NCBI RefSeq assembly: GCF_020080835.1
Contig: NC_058165.1
Span: 8,407,771-8,471,770 of the forward strand
DNA: 64,000 nt
Direction of reading: 5' to 3'
From: Cotesia glomerata
Taxonomy: Eukaryota > Arthropoda > Insecta > Hymenoptera > Braconidae
Shown one piece after another: positions 12,232 through 24,700 of this stretch. A program made the translations under genes and the position numbers. The notes beneath the pieces were generated by a model. The model did no database searches. It was not told the DNA's origin and saw only the letters and a list, made by a program, of their open reading frames with translations. The number at the start of each line of letters is the position of its first letter. The stretch's first letter is position 1.

Positions 12232-12412
12232 TAGGACATAAAATTTCCTTTAAAATGAATATATACATGTTTCGATTATTTTAAAAATATCAAGCCGCGA
12301 AAAACCACTGAATTGAAAAAAAAATTAAAAAATAAAGATATTTTTAATTTTTTTTATAACATCTTATTGTTATGATATCAATTATGAGTATTTTGAGATG
12401 AAATTTTATTAA
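12232..12412 (+). repeat. dispersed repeat, second copy of 5150-5345
   Basis: Contains CAAGCCGCGAAAAACC and TTATTGTTATGATATCAATT in the same order as the 5.2-kb copy. It lies to the right of U copy 2, whereas the other copy lies to the left of U copy 1. Confidence 0.6.
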
Positions 12413-12414
12413 TA

Positions 12415-12614
12415 ACTAGCAATCCACCCCAGCTTCGCACAGGTATTTAACAAAAATTTCAAAATTAATTATCATATAATATAGCCTGTCACCTAGGGAT
12501 AGTGTAGCTTCCCAACAGTGAAAGAATTTTTCAAATCGGTTCAGTAGTTTTGAAGTCTATTCAATGCAAACAAACAAACAATCAAATCTTTCCTCTTTAT
12601 AATATTAGTTTAGA
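12415..12614 (-). mobile_element. short non-autonomous Helitron
   Basis: On the minus strand it begins A|TCTAAACTAATATTATAAAG and ends GGATTGCTAGT|T, which are the Helitron hallmarks: 5' TC, 3' CTRRT, insertion between A and T, no target duplication. The 3' end has the GTGCGAAGCTGGGGTGG block and the 5' part the AAACAAACAAACAAT-type block known from many insect genomes. At 200 bp it carries no Rep/helicase and must have been mobilised in trans. Confidence 0.75.
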
Positions 12615-13578
12615 TTATAGTTCTGAAAATTATGAAAAAAATTTTTTTTCTAGCTTTTTCTATACAAAAAAAAAAATTGAAAAATAAAAGTCTATCTATT
12701 AACAGAAAATTGATTAAAACAACAAAAGAAAGGAATAATATCTTACATAAATTAAAATATATTTAAGAAAGAGTATCTAAGTACACATCCAAGTATAATA
12801 CACATGTGTAATGATAATGAAGGACACAGTGTAGAGAACAAGGGACATCTTGGAGGCCACTTTCGGTATATTAAACAATATATTAAATGCGTCGAGAAGG
12901 TAGGCAGCACCGCTTACATATCGTTGCTCTTTTAATGCCAAGGGAAACTTGCACACTCTATTGTTATTTGCAATTATAAAAAATTCATGGTGTTTATAAT
13001 ATATACTTCACTAAATGTACGTATATATTAGAGTCACATGTGATGTGCTGGTGAGTGGTATTGGTCGGCTTAAACTTAGTTTAACTCTACTATTGGGAGA
13101 CGTCTATATAAATACCTACAAATATACAAATATATAAATATATACATAGTAATAGTACGAGGACGCATTCCGGGATGAACGGGAAAATGCGGTCACACGT
13201 TCGAAGGTAACGTAAAGTTAATCAACATTAGCTTTATATTTATTCGATAAGTATAGTAACTTTGATTTCTTCAGCCTCGATCCTCAATTTTTGTAACAAG
13301 GTCACCCTGTTCTCTTCTGTTGGTTAATTACTTATTAATTATTCGTATTAAATTACCCCATATTCAGTTTGCCGCTCAAATATTTAAGGCCAGTTCATTC
13401 AAATCGGTCAATAGATTTTGTTATTCAATACCCGCCGAGACACTAGAGAGTGAAAGTATACTGATAGAACAATTTATTGAATTTATTAACTGTTGCTAAA
13501 TTCATGTACTTGGAAACTATTTATTTATTTATCAAATATAACTTAATATTTTTTTAACTATTAAAAAATATTATTTTT
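12615..13578. other. single-copy-looking DNA with promoter-like segment
   Basis: No repeat shared with the rest of the window except the last ~140 bp, which resemble the family-H flank (TTTATTAACTG words). Around 13060-13220 the base composition is less AT-rich and includes CTATATAAATA at 13104-13114 and, 70 bp downstream, a short ATG frame ending in AAG|GTAACG at about 13206. That is suggestive of a promoter and first exon but far from proof. Confidence 0.35.
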
Positions 13579-14561
<983 letters not shown>

Positions 14562-15998
14562 GAAAAAAAAATAAATTTATTGACAATTAATGAATATTTA
14601 TAAACATTTAGTAAATATTTATTAATAGTTAACAAAAAAGTAAATTAATTTTTTTGGATTAAATATGTCTATAGACAATTATAATTTACGGCAATATGTA
14701 AAGATCATTTTTTAACAAATAATGCAATTACTTTTTGTGATGAAGATACGATATAATAATTATTTTCGCCGTTAAAAAAATTTTGTTACTTTTTACGACC
14801 GTTATTTTATTATTAATTTTTTTTTTTGTATTTTTTAATTCGAAAATAATTAATTATTCTGATCTAATGGAATTATTTTTATTCAACACTAAAGAAATGT
14901 TTATTAATAATTGATAAATATTTATTAACAAATAATATATTTTGTTTAATAAATGATTTGTTAAATAGTAATTTATACTTCTTAATTATAGACAATTATT
15001 TATCAACTGTTAGTAATTCGCATTTTGTAAATAATCACTTAACATTTGATAAATATTTATTAATTCATTTAATGTCCAAAGAATTGTTTATTAACAGTTT
15101 ATGAAGTTTAATAAAAATTTATAAATCCTTCTATTAGTGCAAATAATAGATAGCTTTGTATTAGATTCGAACCTGGAGCCCTGAAAATTTTTTACCGAAA
15201 TTAAATACTCAAAGTATAGAATTCTAATTACGAGAATTGTAATCGCCTAGCGGAGAGGTTATGAACTAATCTTTATGATTCAATTTATTTTATTTTTTAT
15301 TTTAAATGATTAAATGTATCTTCAATAGACTGATAGAGGAATTTATTAATTGTTAATAAACTAGTATAATTGAAAACAGTTTGTTCATTTATTAAAAATA
15401 ACTATTGTTTCACTGTTAATAAATATTTTTAATTATTAATAAATCTTATTTAATTAATGATTGATTAACCGTTAATAATTATTAATAAAATCATCTAACG
15501 TTAAAAAATAATTTATTAATAATTAATAAACCTTATTAACTATTAACAAATCTTTACATCAGTATTCTCGCCGAGGCGGCTAGAGAGTAAAAGTATTGAA
15601 TTATTCTCACAATTCTTGGGCGAGATTTTAGTTAAGTCGAATTGAGTGTGAAGCCTCAATATAACTCAAAGTTTAGGTTTTCGAGTTGAGATATAAATAA
15701 AACTGTGTCGGATAAGGAGAAATTTATTTTTACTTAAAGTATTTACATTTCTTCTCGAATTGTTTACTGCGGTCTTATTATAATTCAATAATAAAATTTA
15801 ACAGGCTTTGACTTTTATTGTCAATAACAAAATTTTTAATCGTTAAATACCACTTTTAATAAATAATTAATGGCTTTTTAATCATCATTATCATCTATAA
15901 AGCGACGCGTCATTAATCGCTATCAATAAATTTTTTTAATTGTCAAAAAAACAAAATAATAACAACTTGTCTGATTTATTATTTGTGTTTTTTTTTTT
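14562..15998. other. AT-rich region with dispersed TTTATTAAC(T)GTTAATAAA words
   Basis: Many small inverted words of the form ATTTATTAAT/ATTAATAAAT recur every 40-100 bp. They also flank the tRNA-like pieces near 15.2, 60.8, 62.4 and 62.8 kb, suggesting an old repeat family (called H). No gene. Confidence 0.5.
15160..15262 (-). mobile_element. H-family tRNA-like piece, copy H1
   Basis: On the minus strand: TAACCTCTCCGCTAGGCGAT, then TACAATTCTCGTAATTAGAA, an ATTTAATTTCGGTAAAAAAT segment, and a B-box-like GGTTCGAATCT (complement of 15163-15173). The same order of words occurs at 45.87, 62.3 and 62.6 kb. It looks like a degenerate SINE. Confidence 0.5.
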
Positions 15999-16043
15999 AA
16001 CTTCCCGTTAAGAAAATTGAAAATTTTCGAAAATCGGGAAGTT
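15999..16043 (+). repeat. solo terminal hairpin of the G family
   Basis: AACTTCCCG at 15999-16007 and CGGGAAGTT at 16035-16043 frame the usual GAAAATTGAAAATTTTC core, but none of the remaining G sequence follows. It is either a truncated copy or evidence that the hairpin can move alone. Confidence 0.7.
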
Positions 16044-16564
16044 GTTTTATTTTTATTTTCACTAAATAATTATTTTCATATTAAGATAAATAACTTGAAA
16101 ATCAAAAATAATTTATTACACTTATAAAAATTTCCACAATTGTTCAAACATATATCGGCAGCGATAAGTGGTTTAAAAGTTTTATGAAATTGAAAAATAT
16201 AGCTCACAAACTAACTTGATAAGGTTAATGTCCTGCCAGCGAAAGAGTTTGCCGGCGCGCAAAATCAAGCATCGATCAATAAATTTTCAGTATCCTCTTG
16301 CCTGCCGTCATCCCACATCTTGTCCTCTCAAGAGAGGTCGCTTTCCGTGTGTTTGTATTGTAACCCTGTTGTATGCTTGTAGGCTGCTAGTACTTACATA
16401 CACACTTGCATTTATATGTAGGTATGTATAGGTGTAGTGAGAAACGCAGGCCAATAACCGGGTGTGGACGCGTGCTTACTCGAGGATTCCCGGAGTTTCT
16501 CGATCATTCTAGCTGTTTTGAAATTCGCGAACTCTCCCGATAATTTTGTTTAAATAGTTCAGCA
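16044..16564. other. single-copy-looking DNA, GC-richer at 16216-16530
   Basis: The part from 16216 to 16530 is far less AT-rich than its flanks and matches nothing else here. A 71-codon open frame (16216-16431, starting with ATA or other non-ATG) has no recognisable domain. It may be a regulatory region or non-coding exon. Confidence 0.35.
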
Positions 16565-16735
16565 GACTGATAAAATGATTTTGTTTAATTTGTTCAATAG
16601 AATGAAATTTTGGACCAAGAACATCATTTTAAAGAATTTCTTCTTGAGTCACGATGAAAAATAATTCAAGAAATTTTCTTGGTTCGACAATTTTTTTATT
16701 TGGGTGAAGTTGATTTTTTTTTAGTACAGATAATT
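16565..16735. mobile_element. decayed I-family palindromic MITE
   Basis: Carries GGACCAAGAACATCATTTT and CAAGAAATTTTCTTGGTTC, matching the I-family elements at 52.4 and 57.6 kb (CTTGATTCAAG family), but the outer ends are lost. Confidence 0.5.
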
Positions 16736-16865
16736 TTCCAAGAATTTATTATTATTATATTAAGAAAATTTTAATTTAAAATATTCAATGATAAAAAAAT
16801 TCAGTTAATTTGAACTCCAAAGAAATATTTTGGTGTTCAAATTTGTTTAGCAAAATTTGGATTTT

Positions 16866-16896
<31 letters not shown>

Positions 16897-17062
16897 TAGT
16901 GACAGTTTTTAGAAAATTTAATTTTAAACAATTTCAATCCCAAAAAATATTTCTGTTCTTTAATTGAATAAACAAAATTTATTATTATTATTATTGTTAT
17001 TATAAAAATTTTAAACGGTCAAATAATAATAATAAAAATAATAATATTATTAATATTATTAG
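16866..17062. repeat. imperfect (AAT)n / (ATT)n tracts
   Basis: An AAT array at 16866-16893, an ATT array at 16978-17002 and further broken AAT units to 17062. The two main arrays are inverted to each other and may pair. Confidence 0.8.
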
Positions 17063-18664
17063 TTGTTTATTTAAACTTGCGTATCTATCCAAGTGTCAAG
17101 TAATCAGAGTCGTGATAAAAATATTACGTTACTGGTTACATTGCTCGGTAATTTATTGTCGAGATAAAACTCGTTAGACACGCTATCACTGCTCGGACTC
17201 TAAGGATTGGATTTTTATTGCAAACAAACTTTGCTTCTGTCCCAATATATAATAGTCCTGTCAATTCATTACATATAATTATTTTCTACTTACTATCTAT
17301 CAACTTATCAAATCACTTATAATAATAATATTAATTAAATAAATAATATCCCTAACTTATAACAATAATAAGCAAACAAAACCCAACAGATAAATCGATT
17401 AACATTTTTTATTTTTTGGGTCAACGAACTAAATATAAAGTGCTCTTTGATCGCAAAATATCTCGCCGATTCTAAGATTAGCATACGCGAATCATGAGTG
17501 ATCAACAGGTCCTTTCACTTGAAAAAAAACATTTTTTTTTTAACAATAATATGCTTCAAGGATTAAATTAAAGATAAAGATTACATAAAATTCCGGGAAT
17601 TCCCCTCAAGAGTAATTCATCGAATTTAAACTTAAAAAACGTGCCGTGAATAACAATAGCATATGGTGATCAGTGACAGTTATTGCAATCTATTGCCTGA
17701 CATAACAATAAATATCTATCAAATACTTACATCCAGTCGATGCGTTTCTTTATCTCGCTAATTAATTTCTATTCTTATAATTGTAAGTAAAATTACAATG
17801 TATTCAATTTACTGATAATTTTACTAACACAAGATTGTAAAATCCAACACTTTCACGCTCGTAAAATACTGTGTGTAATACTAAAACTAACTAAAATCAC
17901 AAATATTTATTGAAAATACACGTAACTTGCACTGAGATCTCTTGGAAACTTCGAGAAGTTCTAGACCGGTGTCGGCGCAAACTAAATAAAATAATTAAAA
18001 ATAAACAAGGAAATAAAGTTTTTATATAATTTAGGGACCGACTGGGTGGTAGTAAATTGACACCGTAGATAATAATTAGTTCTTAATGTTTAGTTTAAAG
18101 GCTCGTTGATTTATAACTATTTTTTTATATATATTATCCAGAATATTTGGCGCACTCAAATTACGCGGCAATACACCGCGACGAATCAATTGACACTGAC
18201 AGGAAAACCGGCGCGGCTGCGCGTACCAACCGGTCTCGCCCCTCCATTTTAACCCACTGAAGGCTCCCACTACTTTAAACTCTTAAATTTATGTATGTGT
18301 GTGTGTGTGTTTATATTTGCCGAGTTAATGTAAGTGTATATTGGTATTATATAGTTAATACAGATACAGAAAGAGATAGAGAGCTTAAAGTTCTTATATA
18401 TACCGTGTGAAAAATATTAATAAATAAAATATAAAAGTCAAAATTTCAAAAATATTGTGAAAATATATTAATATATACATATTCATATATATATTTTCAA
18501 TATCTAATTTTTGGCCGATTTTGTTATATATTTTAAATGAAATTTAATTTCTAAGAATACATCTTAGAATATATGAAAAAATAAATATATCAAAATATAT
18601 TGAATACGTATTTAAATTTTATACCAAAAACATAGGTATGATAGTGTATTTTGAACTTTCCTCT
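17063..18664. other. single-copy-looking DNA with possible regulatory core
   Basis: Not repeated elsewhere in the window. Around 17930-18290 the sequence is GC-richer, with GCGGCAATACACCGCGACG and CCGGCGCGGCTGCGCG words. No convincing ORF or splice structure was found. A heat-shock-element-like site is listed separately. Confidence 0.4.
17944..17965. promoter_or_regulatory. heat-shock-element-like site
   Basis: GGAAACTTCGAGAAGTTCTA fits the HSF consensus of alternating nGAAn/nTTCn pentamers: GAA at 17945-17947, TTC at 17950-17952, GAA at 17955-17957, with a further TTC one base out of phase. Three perfectly phased inverted units are the usual minimum. No adjacent gene is recognised, so function is unproven. 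Confidence 0.45.
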
Positions 18665-18679
18665 ATGAAAATCAATGAT

Positions 18680-19277
18680 TAAAAAAAAATCGGGAAGTTA
18701 TCGGTCTCATCCCAGTTTTTGAAAATCGAGGTCTCATCAGATCTCCACGTTTTGAGATCCTAGGAAAATATTCAGACTATTCCTATGAGAATGTCTTTTC
18801 GTATGTGTGTGTATTTATCCTTATAACTTTTTAACAGCTTGATCAATCGAAACACGGTTGACGGCATTCGAAACAATTCTTTCCCCGTTAGATTTTATAT
18901 AAATTTGAATCACTTCAACTTGATAAATTTTGAGAAATCTCAAAAATAAAATTTGATAAAAATTTTTTTTTGCGATATTAATTAATTCTTAAGCTAATGG
19001 ATCGATTGGATCGATTTTAAAATTTAATCAGCTCTTAAAATCGGAAAACCACATAAATTGTTCTTAATCGCTATAAAATCGATTCATTCGTTCAAGAGAA
19101 ATGGTCGAAAATTTTAGAAAAAAGTCTTTTTTTCCAAATAACTTCAAAATTTCTTAACACGTTTTTAATGTAATAAATTAACTATTTAAGTTAGCGCTCA
19201 AAAAAACTGCATCAAACGCCACCAAGTTCGTCAAATCGGCCAATTGGCTTGTGAGAAATATAATTAAAAACAACAAA
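18680..19277 (+). mobile_element. G element, copy G2 (5' hairpin damaged, 3' end missing)
   Basis: Begins within the terminal hairpin (ATCGGGAAGTTATCGG), keeps CATCAGATCTCCACGTTTTG and the microsatellite position, which here is only GTATGTGTGTGTATTT. It then runs into G3, which lies in opposite orientation. It is more diverged than other copies, so it is one of the oldest. Confidence 0.7.
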
Positions 19278-20093
19278 TTAGGAAAACGGTTGACTCTAAA
19301 GGCCATCCCTGCAACTTCCCGTTAATTCCATATCTGAGCGCTTAATAAAATTGCACTTTTGATGTTTTTGAGCTCTTCGAGCTCAAAAATATAATTTATA
19401 TGTTATTTCGAGCTTTCTGCGTTCAAAGAATTAGCTGTTCTATGCTTTTAAGCTCTTCGAGCTCAAGAGTCTGATAGAAGTTTAATAAAACACTATTATT
19501 TAAATTTTCAAACTGCAATTACTTTTGAATGAATAAACCGATTTTCACACGGTTGACAGCATACAACGCAGTTTTTTGAATCCTGTGATTAACTTTTAAA
19601 CACAAACTGATCAGACCGAAAATTTTAGAGAAATTTGAAAAATTCACTTTTTCCTACTTTTTTTGACAACGATAAGTCACGAACCAATCAACCGATTTTC
19701 ATATTCTAGGCGGCGATCGACGTGGTTTTTTGGGTTCTAATAACTATTTTATTTCATCAAAAAAAACGATCCAAAACGAAATGTCGAAGTTAAAAAAAAA
19801 AAAAAAACATTTTTTTTTTTAATTTTTCGTTTTCGATAACTCCCTAACGAATCAACCGATTTTGACGGGACTGGCGGCAATCGACGTGGTTTTTCAAGTT
19901 TAAGAGCAGATTAGTTTTTGAGATTGGTCGGTGCAGCCAGTCAAAAGATATTTCGAAAAAATAATTTTTGAAAACTTTTATTTTTATGATTTCTCAAAAT
20001 CGATAATGATATGCTTTAGATCGCCACTAATTTCGATCCGATCGATTAAGCCGTTCAAAAGTTATAAGAGTTTTACATACATACACCACCCCA

Positions 20094-20161
<68 letters not shown>

Positions 20162-20313
20162 GCCGCACGGACACCATCGCGGGAATAGTCAGGACAGCTT
20201 CCTAGGACCTCGAAACGTCGAGATCTGATGAAAACTCGATTTTCACAAAACGGAGTAAAATCCAATAACTTTCCGAATTTTTAAAAATTTTCAATTTTTC
20301 TTAGCGGGAAGTT
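19278..20313 (-). mobile_element. G element, copy G3
   Basis: Reversed copy, abutting G2 tail to tail. It starts (right to left) with TTAGCGGGAAGTT at 20301-20313 and ends at GGAAAACGGTTGAC near 19281. The CA tract is at 20094-20152. It retains the paired GAGCTC palindromes near 19370-19460. Confidence 0.75.
20094..20152. repeat. (CA)n microsatellite inside G3
   Basis: About 29 dinucleotide units, at the homologous position to the GT tract of G1. Confidence 0.97.
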
Positions 20314-21197
20314 AAAAAAACAAAAAATGTGTTTTTTTTTATTTGAGCTCTGAGCTCAAAAAACTTCTGTTCTAGCTTTGAGCTATTAGTCACTTGAAAC
20401 TATATTATCTTTGATGCCTAACACATGTAATATATGATATGATATTCTGTAACACTATAATAGTACAGAATATATGACCCAGTCTACACAGTACAGCACT
20501 GCACTGTCAACGCGTCTAAATCATTCTTATTATTTAACGTTTGTTGTAATATCTATTGGTACTGTCCTACAGCAAGCAATTACAGCTCGAAGAAATATTA
20601 CTTGTAATCTGTCTTCAATGAAAAGTCATCTCTTTTTATTAGTTTACGGTATTATCCGATAGATTATTTATTTTTATGTAACTTCGTTTTATGCAATAGT
20701 TTGTTTTTCCGAGATAACTTTTTTACTCAGTTATTGAAAAATCTTTTTTAATCTTTAATTGTTATGTTTCACGGCATTAAATACTTAAATCCATAAAAAT
20801 AATACTTTAATTTTTTTTAAACAATAACATATGTTATCTTAAAGGTCATCAAAAATTGCATAATTCTTAAAAAATTTTTAAATATATAAACTTTTAGATC
20901 AAAAAATTTTGGTAAATGATACAAAAATGACAGAATAAAAATTTTCGAACATTTTTTTTCGCGTAGAACTGAGAGAAATAATACTAGAAAAAGGTGGATT
21001 TATTTAAACATATTTTATAAACAATTTACAATAAAAAAAAATTTTATATTGACATTAGAAGCCTTGAACTTGAAAATAATTGAAAAATTTATTTTTATAA
21101 ATTTTCATGACTATTATCTAAAATTCTTTCTGGAATAAAATAAATAGAAAAAAAAAGTTTCAAAATATTTTCTCGATTTTTGTGCCAAAAAACAGAC
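20314..21197. other. AT-rich non-coding stretch
   Basis: Only a short GAGCTC palindrome near 20344 (related to G) stands out. No gene. Confidence 0.5.
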
Positions 21198-21199
21198 TA

Positions 21200-21773
21200 G
21201 GGGACGGACGGGCAAGACGGAGAGGGCGGGTAAAATGAATAATCGTTTTAAATCGCTGGTCGGTCGATAGAAACATTTTAGACAGCAATCTATCAATCTA
21301 TTATGTAACTACACTTACCGTTATCGATAAAGCATTGGTTTTGCATACTTGTGGGAATTTTTTTTATAAATATTGAAATTTAGGAAAAAAAAAAAATTTT
21401 TAATCGTAAGTATACAGTACTTAGTTTAATGTTGTTAAGGACGATGCAGATTTGATTTTTTTTCTTCATATTCAGGACGCGGTTGATATTTTTGCGACGA
21501 TTGTTTTGATTGAAATGTATTTTCCAATCAGTATTCGTTTTACGCGACCTGAGTATTCATTTTGCCCGCCCTGGTAGGGCAAAACGGATAATGTTGACTT
21601 TTTTTTTTTTTAATTTCGAAGAAGAATTTCTTTGTTATTATTTTTATTTTACTTTAATTATAAACTTCAATTACCCAAAAAATTATTAGCCAAAGTTAAG
21701 AATGGATATGATTGTAATATATATTTGTTATTTCATTTTTAAATTAACATATCCGTTTTGCCCGTCCTTCCCC
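21200..21773. mobile_element. TA-flanked TIR element J
   Basis: GGGGACGGACGGGCAAGACG on the left mirrors CGTTTTGCCCGTCCTTCCCC on the right, with TA on both sides (21198-21199 and 21774-21775). An extra copy of the TIR motif lies inside at about 21558-21590 (TTTTGCCCGCCC...AGGGCAAAACGG). At 574 bp it has no ORF. A TA duplication fits Tc1/mariner-like mobilisation. Confidence 0.75.
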
Positions 21774-21775
21774 TA

Positions 21776-22990
21776 TAGAATTGAACAATTACCGAATTTT
21801 GTTTTCAAAAATTCTCTTATAATATACATTTTTATTTTTTTATTTTAATATTACTCCAGAACAAAATTCTACCAAATATCAAACCTTTAACATGTTCTAA
21901 CCCTTCAAAATCAACAAAATAAAGTCAAAACCGAGCGATCAGCTGTAAATCAATCGACATATTGATTTTCTACCAAACTACCCCCCACTACTTCATTAAT
22001 GTGCGTCAGTAAAATAAAATTGCCACAAATATCACAAGAGACATTTTGTTGAATGAAATTTTATTTCTCAATAAAAATGTTCATAAAATAGCAAATAAAA
22101 ATTCCATTGTTTCTACTATTCTTCAAACAAATTAGAAATAAATTATTACATTGGCAAGCAAACGTTAAACATGATGAAATTTATTATTATGAAAAGATCA
22201 TTATCAACTTATGATCTCTTGTCAAAAATTAAAACTAAAAAAAGAACATACTAAAATATTTTTAATTTGAATTCTCAATGTTTAGCGTAATTTAATAAGA
22301 GTGATAGTATACTATCAAATTTGTCAGTAAATATATTATAACCACAATCCAATATAATGTAATACAAATGAAAAGGAAATAGAGTTGAATAACCGAGTAA
22401 GTATTTGCCCATTTATCAAAAACAAGCTGAGGGTACGGATGATAAATATTAACCGCGACTATTTTTCACAGTCCCAAAAACAGTTGACATTATCGTACTG
22501 CGAAAAATATACAGCCAATTTCTTTTTCCTTGTACTTATTATTGGCACAGACTAGACTAGTCATATAATGTATGTCGTATAAAATGTATGACAGCAGTAG
22601 TGAAAATATCAAGGAGACATCTGTTGCTGGAATGAATTTTCTTATTCCACTCTATGAGCGTTTTTTTGTTGACGCGTCTGTTAAATTCTTCAAGATGCGA
22701 ATGAAGACATGTAATGCAAGATATTTTTTTTTATAGTTATATTTATATCGAGAGAAATGAGCTCAATTTATAGCTTATAATTTGGATTATTTTTGCAGTG
22801 TGGAGAAAAAGGCACTTATACACAGAGAACACTTGCGTTTTCTTCCGGGATAATTAAATAAGTATGAGTGTTTGATTAAAACATTGTATCTAATCGGATT
22901 TATGCGAATGCTTGTCGATAGACATTAACATTTATATCGATTATATATTATACTTACGCTGGTCGTGGTGTATAATAACGTTCATCAGTG
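21776..22990. other. AT-rich single-copy-looking DNA
   Basis: No repeats shared with the rest of the window. From about 22560 the sequence is slightly more complex and leads into the candidate exon at 23.1 kb. It could be intron or 5' flank. Confidence 0.4.
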
Positions 22991-23081
22991 AATCTCACCC
23001 GGAAAAAATAGTATTGGAAGTAACATACCGAGATCGGTATCTTTACTTTCACGTCGACTATTGATCGATCAATTTATACAG

Positions 23082-23189
23082 GATGATCCACCCGGACGTT
23101 CAGGAATTTTATTACGTTACATTATATTATTTATGGGCATTGCAATACCAATAATCGTAATAATCATAACCATAAAAATATTGGAGACG
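23082..23189 (+). CDS. candidate exon encoding a membrane segment
   Basis: The frame stays open from 22992 to the donor at 23190. A possible acceptor (TTTATACAG) ends at 23081 and a strong donor G|GTAAGT starts at 23190. The 108 bp between them keep phase and encode DDPPGRSG followed by a hydrophobic stretch (RYIILFMGIAIPIIVIIITI) that would span a membrane. There is no ATG upstream in frame, so it would be an internal exon; the first in-frame ATG is within the hydrophobic segment. I do not recognise the protein. A chance open frame in AT-rich DNA (ATA/ATT codons are hydrophobic) is a real alternative. Confidence 0.3.
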
Positions 23190-23439
23190 GTAAGTATCGA
23201 GTTAAAACACCAAATGTTGACATTAAGAATATATTTTGGAATTAACATATTTTTCTTTTGGCATATTTATGTCAAACATTAGTATTTAACTCTTTTTGAA
23301 AATTGCTTACATTTAAATTTATAATTATAGCAAACATATTATTAAAAATTATGGTTTTTTTTACTGATAAATTAGTATCGATGGAAAAGGAGTTACGAAA
23401 TTGTTATTCCAATTTCTACGAGTGATTACTTTTGAAGTA

Positions 23440-23610
23440 CACAGTAAAAAAATTTTTCGTCATTGTGTTAAGTGTAAAAATATTAGTGTAGAATTTAACA
23501 TTTTAGTATGTTGATTCAACACAATAGAGTGTTGATTCAACACAAATTGTGAAAAAAAAGTCATCAACACAAATTTTTGTGTTAAATTTCACGAAAAATT
23601 TTTTACTGTG
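23440..23610. mobile_element. palindromic MITE K
   Basis: CACAGTAAAAAAATTTTTCG at the left mirrors CGAAAAATTTTTTACTGTG at the right, with TA on both sides (23438-23439, 23611-23612). Inside are repeated TGTTGATTCAACACAA palindromes. 171 bp, no coding. Confidence 0.85.
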
Positions 23611-23844
23611 TAATATATCTAAAAAAAAAAAGTGTGGAAAATCCAAAAGTACACGCTTTATAACGCTCGTTCATTTAAAAAAAAAAAAATAAATTGTGTA
23701 ATTGATTGAAAAAAAAAAAAAAAATAATAATAATCAAGTAATTTTTCACAGAGTATTATTTTATTTTTTTTTTAATTATCGGCGCTTGTTTTTCTTGTCA
23801 TATAGAAATAAAAAAAGTTCGTTTGTTTTTGTAAGTGTGTATTA

Positions 23845-24174
23845 GGGTGTGCCAAAATTCAATTTCCGTAAAAAACTTTTTAAAATTGGAATTTTGAGTT
23901 CCGCTTTTAACAGGAGCTGTGTTTGGACATTTCTTGAGATATTTTGGGTTGAGACGATTTATTTGATTTTCATATAATTTTTAACAGGAGCTTTTTTTGA
24001 GCACTTCCGACCGTGAGATATCTCCACAGCGGCCAGAAAAAATTATGGAAATCAAATACGAATGTCTCAATCCTAAATATCTCAAGAAGTGCCTTAACAC
24101 AGCTCTTGTTAAAAGTGGAACTGAAAATTCCAATTTTAAAAGATTCTTCACGGAAATTGAATTTTAGCACAGCC
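23845..24174. mobile_element. palindromic MITE M inside L1
   Basis: GGGTGTGCCAAAATTCAATT at the left and AATTGAATTTTAGCACAGCC at the right, with TA at 23843-23844 and 24175-24176. The arms pair over most of the 330 bp, with CTTCTTGAGATATTT- and AACAGGAGCT-like words mirrored. Confidence 0.85.
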
Positions 24175-24179
24175 TAGTA

Positions 24180-24332
24180 CACGGAAAAAAAGTCCTATGA
24201 AAAATTACAATAGTAACATCGTAATCCAGGACTAGACTTTCAGTATCTTGATTTTTACGATGCTGCCGTCTACAGAATACAATTTGAATTATTGAAAATT
24301 ACGATGTTATTTAGTAAATTTTTTTTCCGTAA
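24180..24332. mobile_element. CACGGAAAAA-ended MITE N1 inside L1
   Basis: Starts CACGGAAAAAAAGTCC after TA and ends TAAATTTTTTTTCCGT. Internal mirrored words are AAAAATTAC(A/G)ATG/CATCGTAAT. A related piece ending TTTTCTTTCCGTG|TA lies at 24600-24700, so a larger N-type element spans 24180-24700 with the SINE between. Confidence 0.7.
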
Positions 24333-24469
24333 GAGCAAGTGAATAAGAACGCATACTATATGTTTTAATCAAAGAGAGACAGAGTCCAGTAGTTTGCGAC
24401 GCCACCACCGAAAGATGATCAACTACTGTACGGAGGGTCTTATTATGTGACTGAACAGAAAGTTTAGAT

Positions 24470-24600
24470 ATTCCCTCCGATAGCGTAAAGGGAAAACCTT
24501 GGGCTTGTGGCGGAGAGGACACCGGGTTCGATTCCTCGGTAATACAGAATTATTTTTTCGGTGACCTAAACTTCATTTTAATTTGAGTGATAGAAATTTA
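24470..24600 (+). mobile_element. tRNA-derived SINE, copy 2
   Basis: A-box-like TAGCGTAAAGGG at 24481 and perfect B box GGTTCGATTCC at 24525-24535, followed by GAATTATTTTTTCGGTGACC, the SINE body word also seen at 63.16 kb. It lies between the two N ends. An 8-bp inverted pair CAGTAGTT/AACTACTG lies just upstream at 24387-24428. Confidence 0.7.
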
Positions 24601-24700
24601 CGATGTTGCATCATATAAATTATGATGTTTGAGTTCTGGCCCGGCACTGCAATGTTCTATACTAAAAATTACGATGTTTTCATACAATTTTCTTTCCGTG
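24600..24700. mobile_element. right end of an N-type element
   Basis: Contains AAAATTACGATGTTTTCATA and ends TTTCCGTG followed by TA at 24701-24702, matching the inverted left end at 24180. Confidence 0.65.

Noticed and set aside
24307..24522. 71-codon minus-strand frame
   Set aside because: It spans the end of N1 and the SINE head, so it cannot be an old coding sequence.
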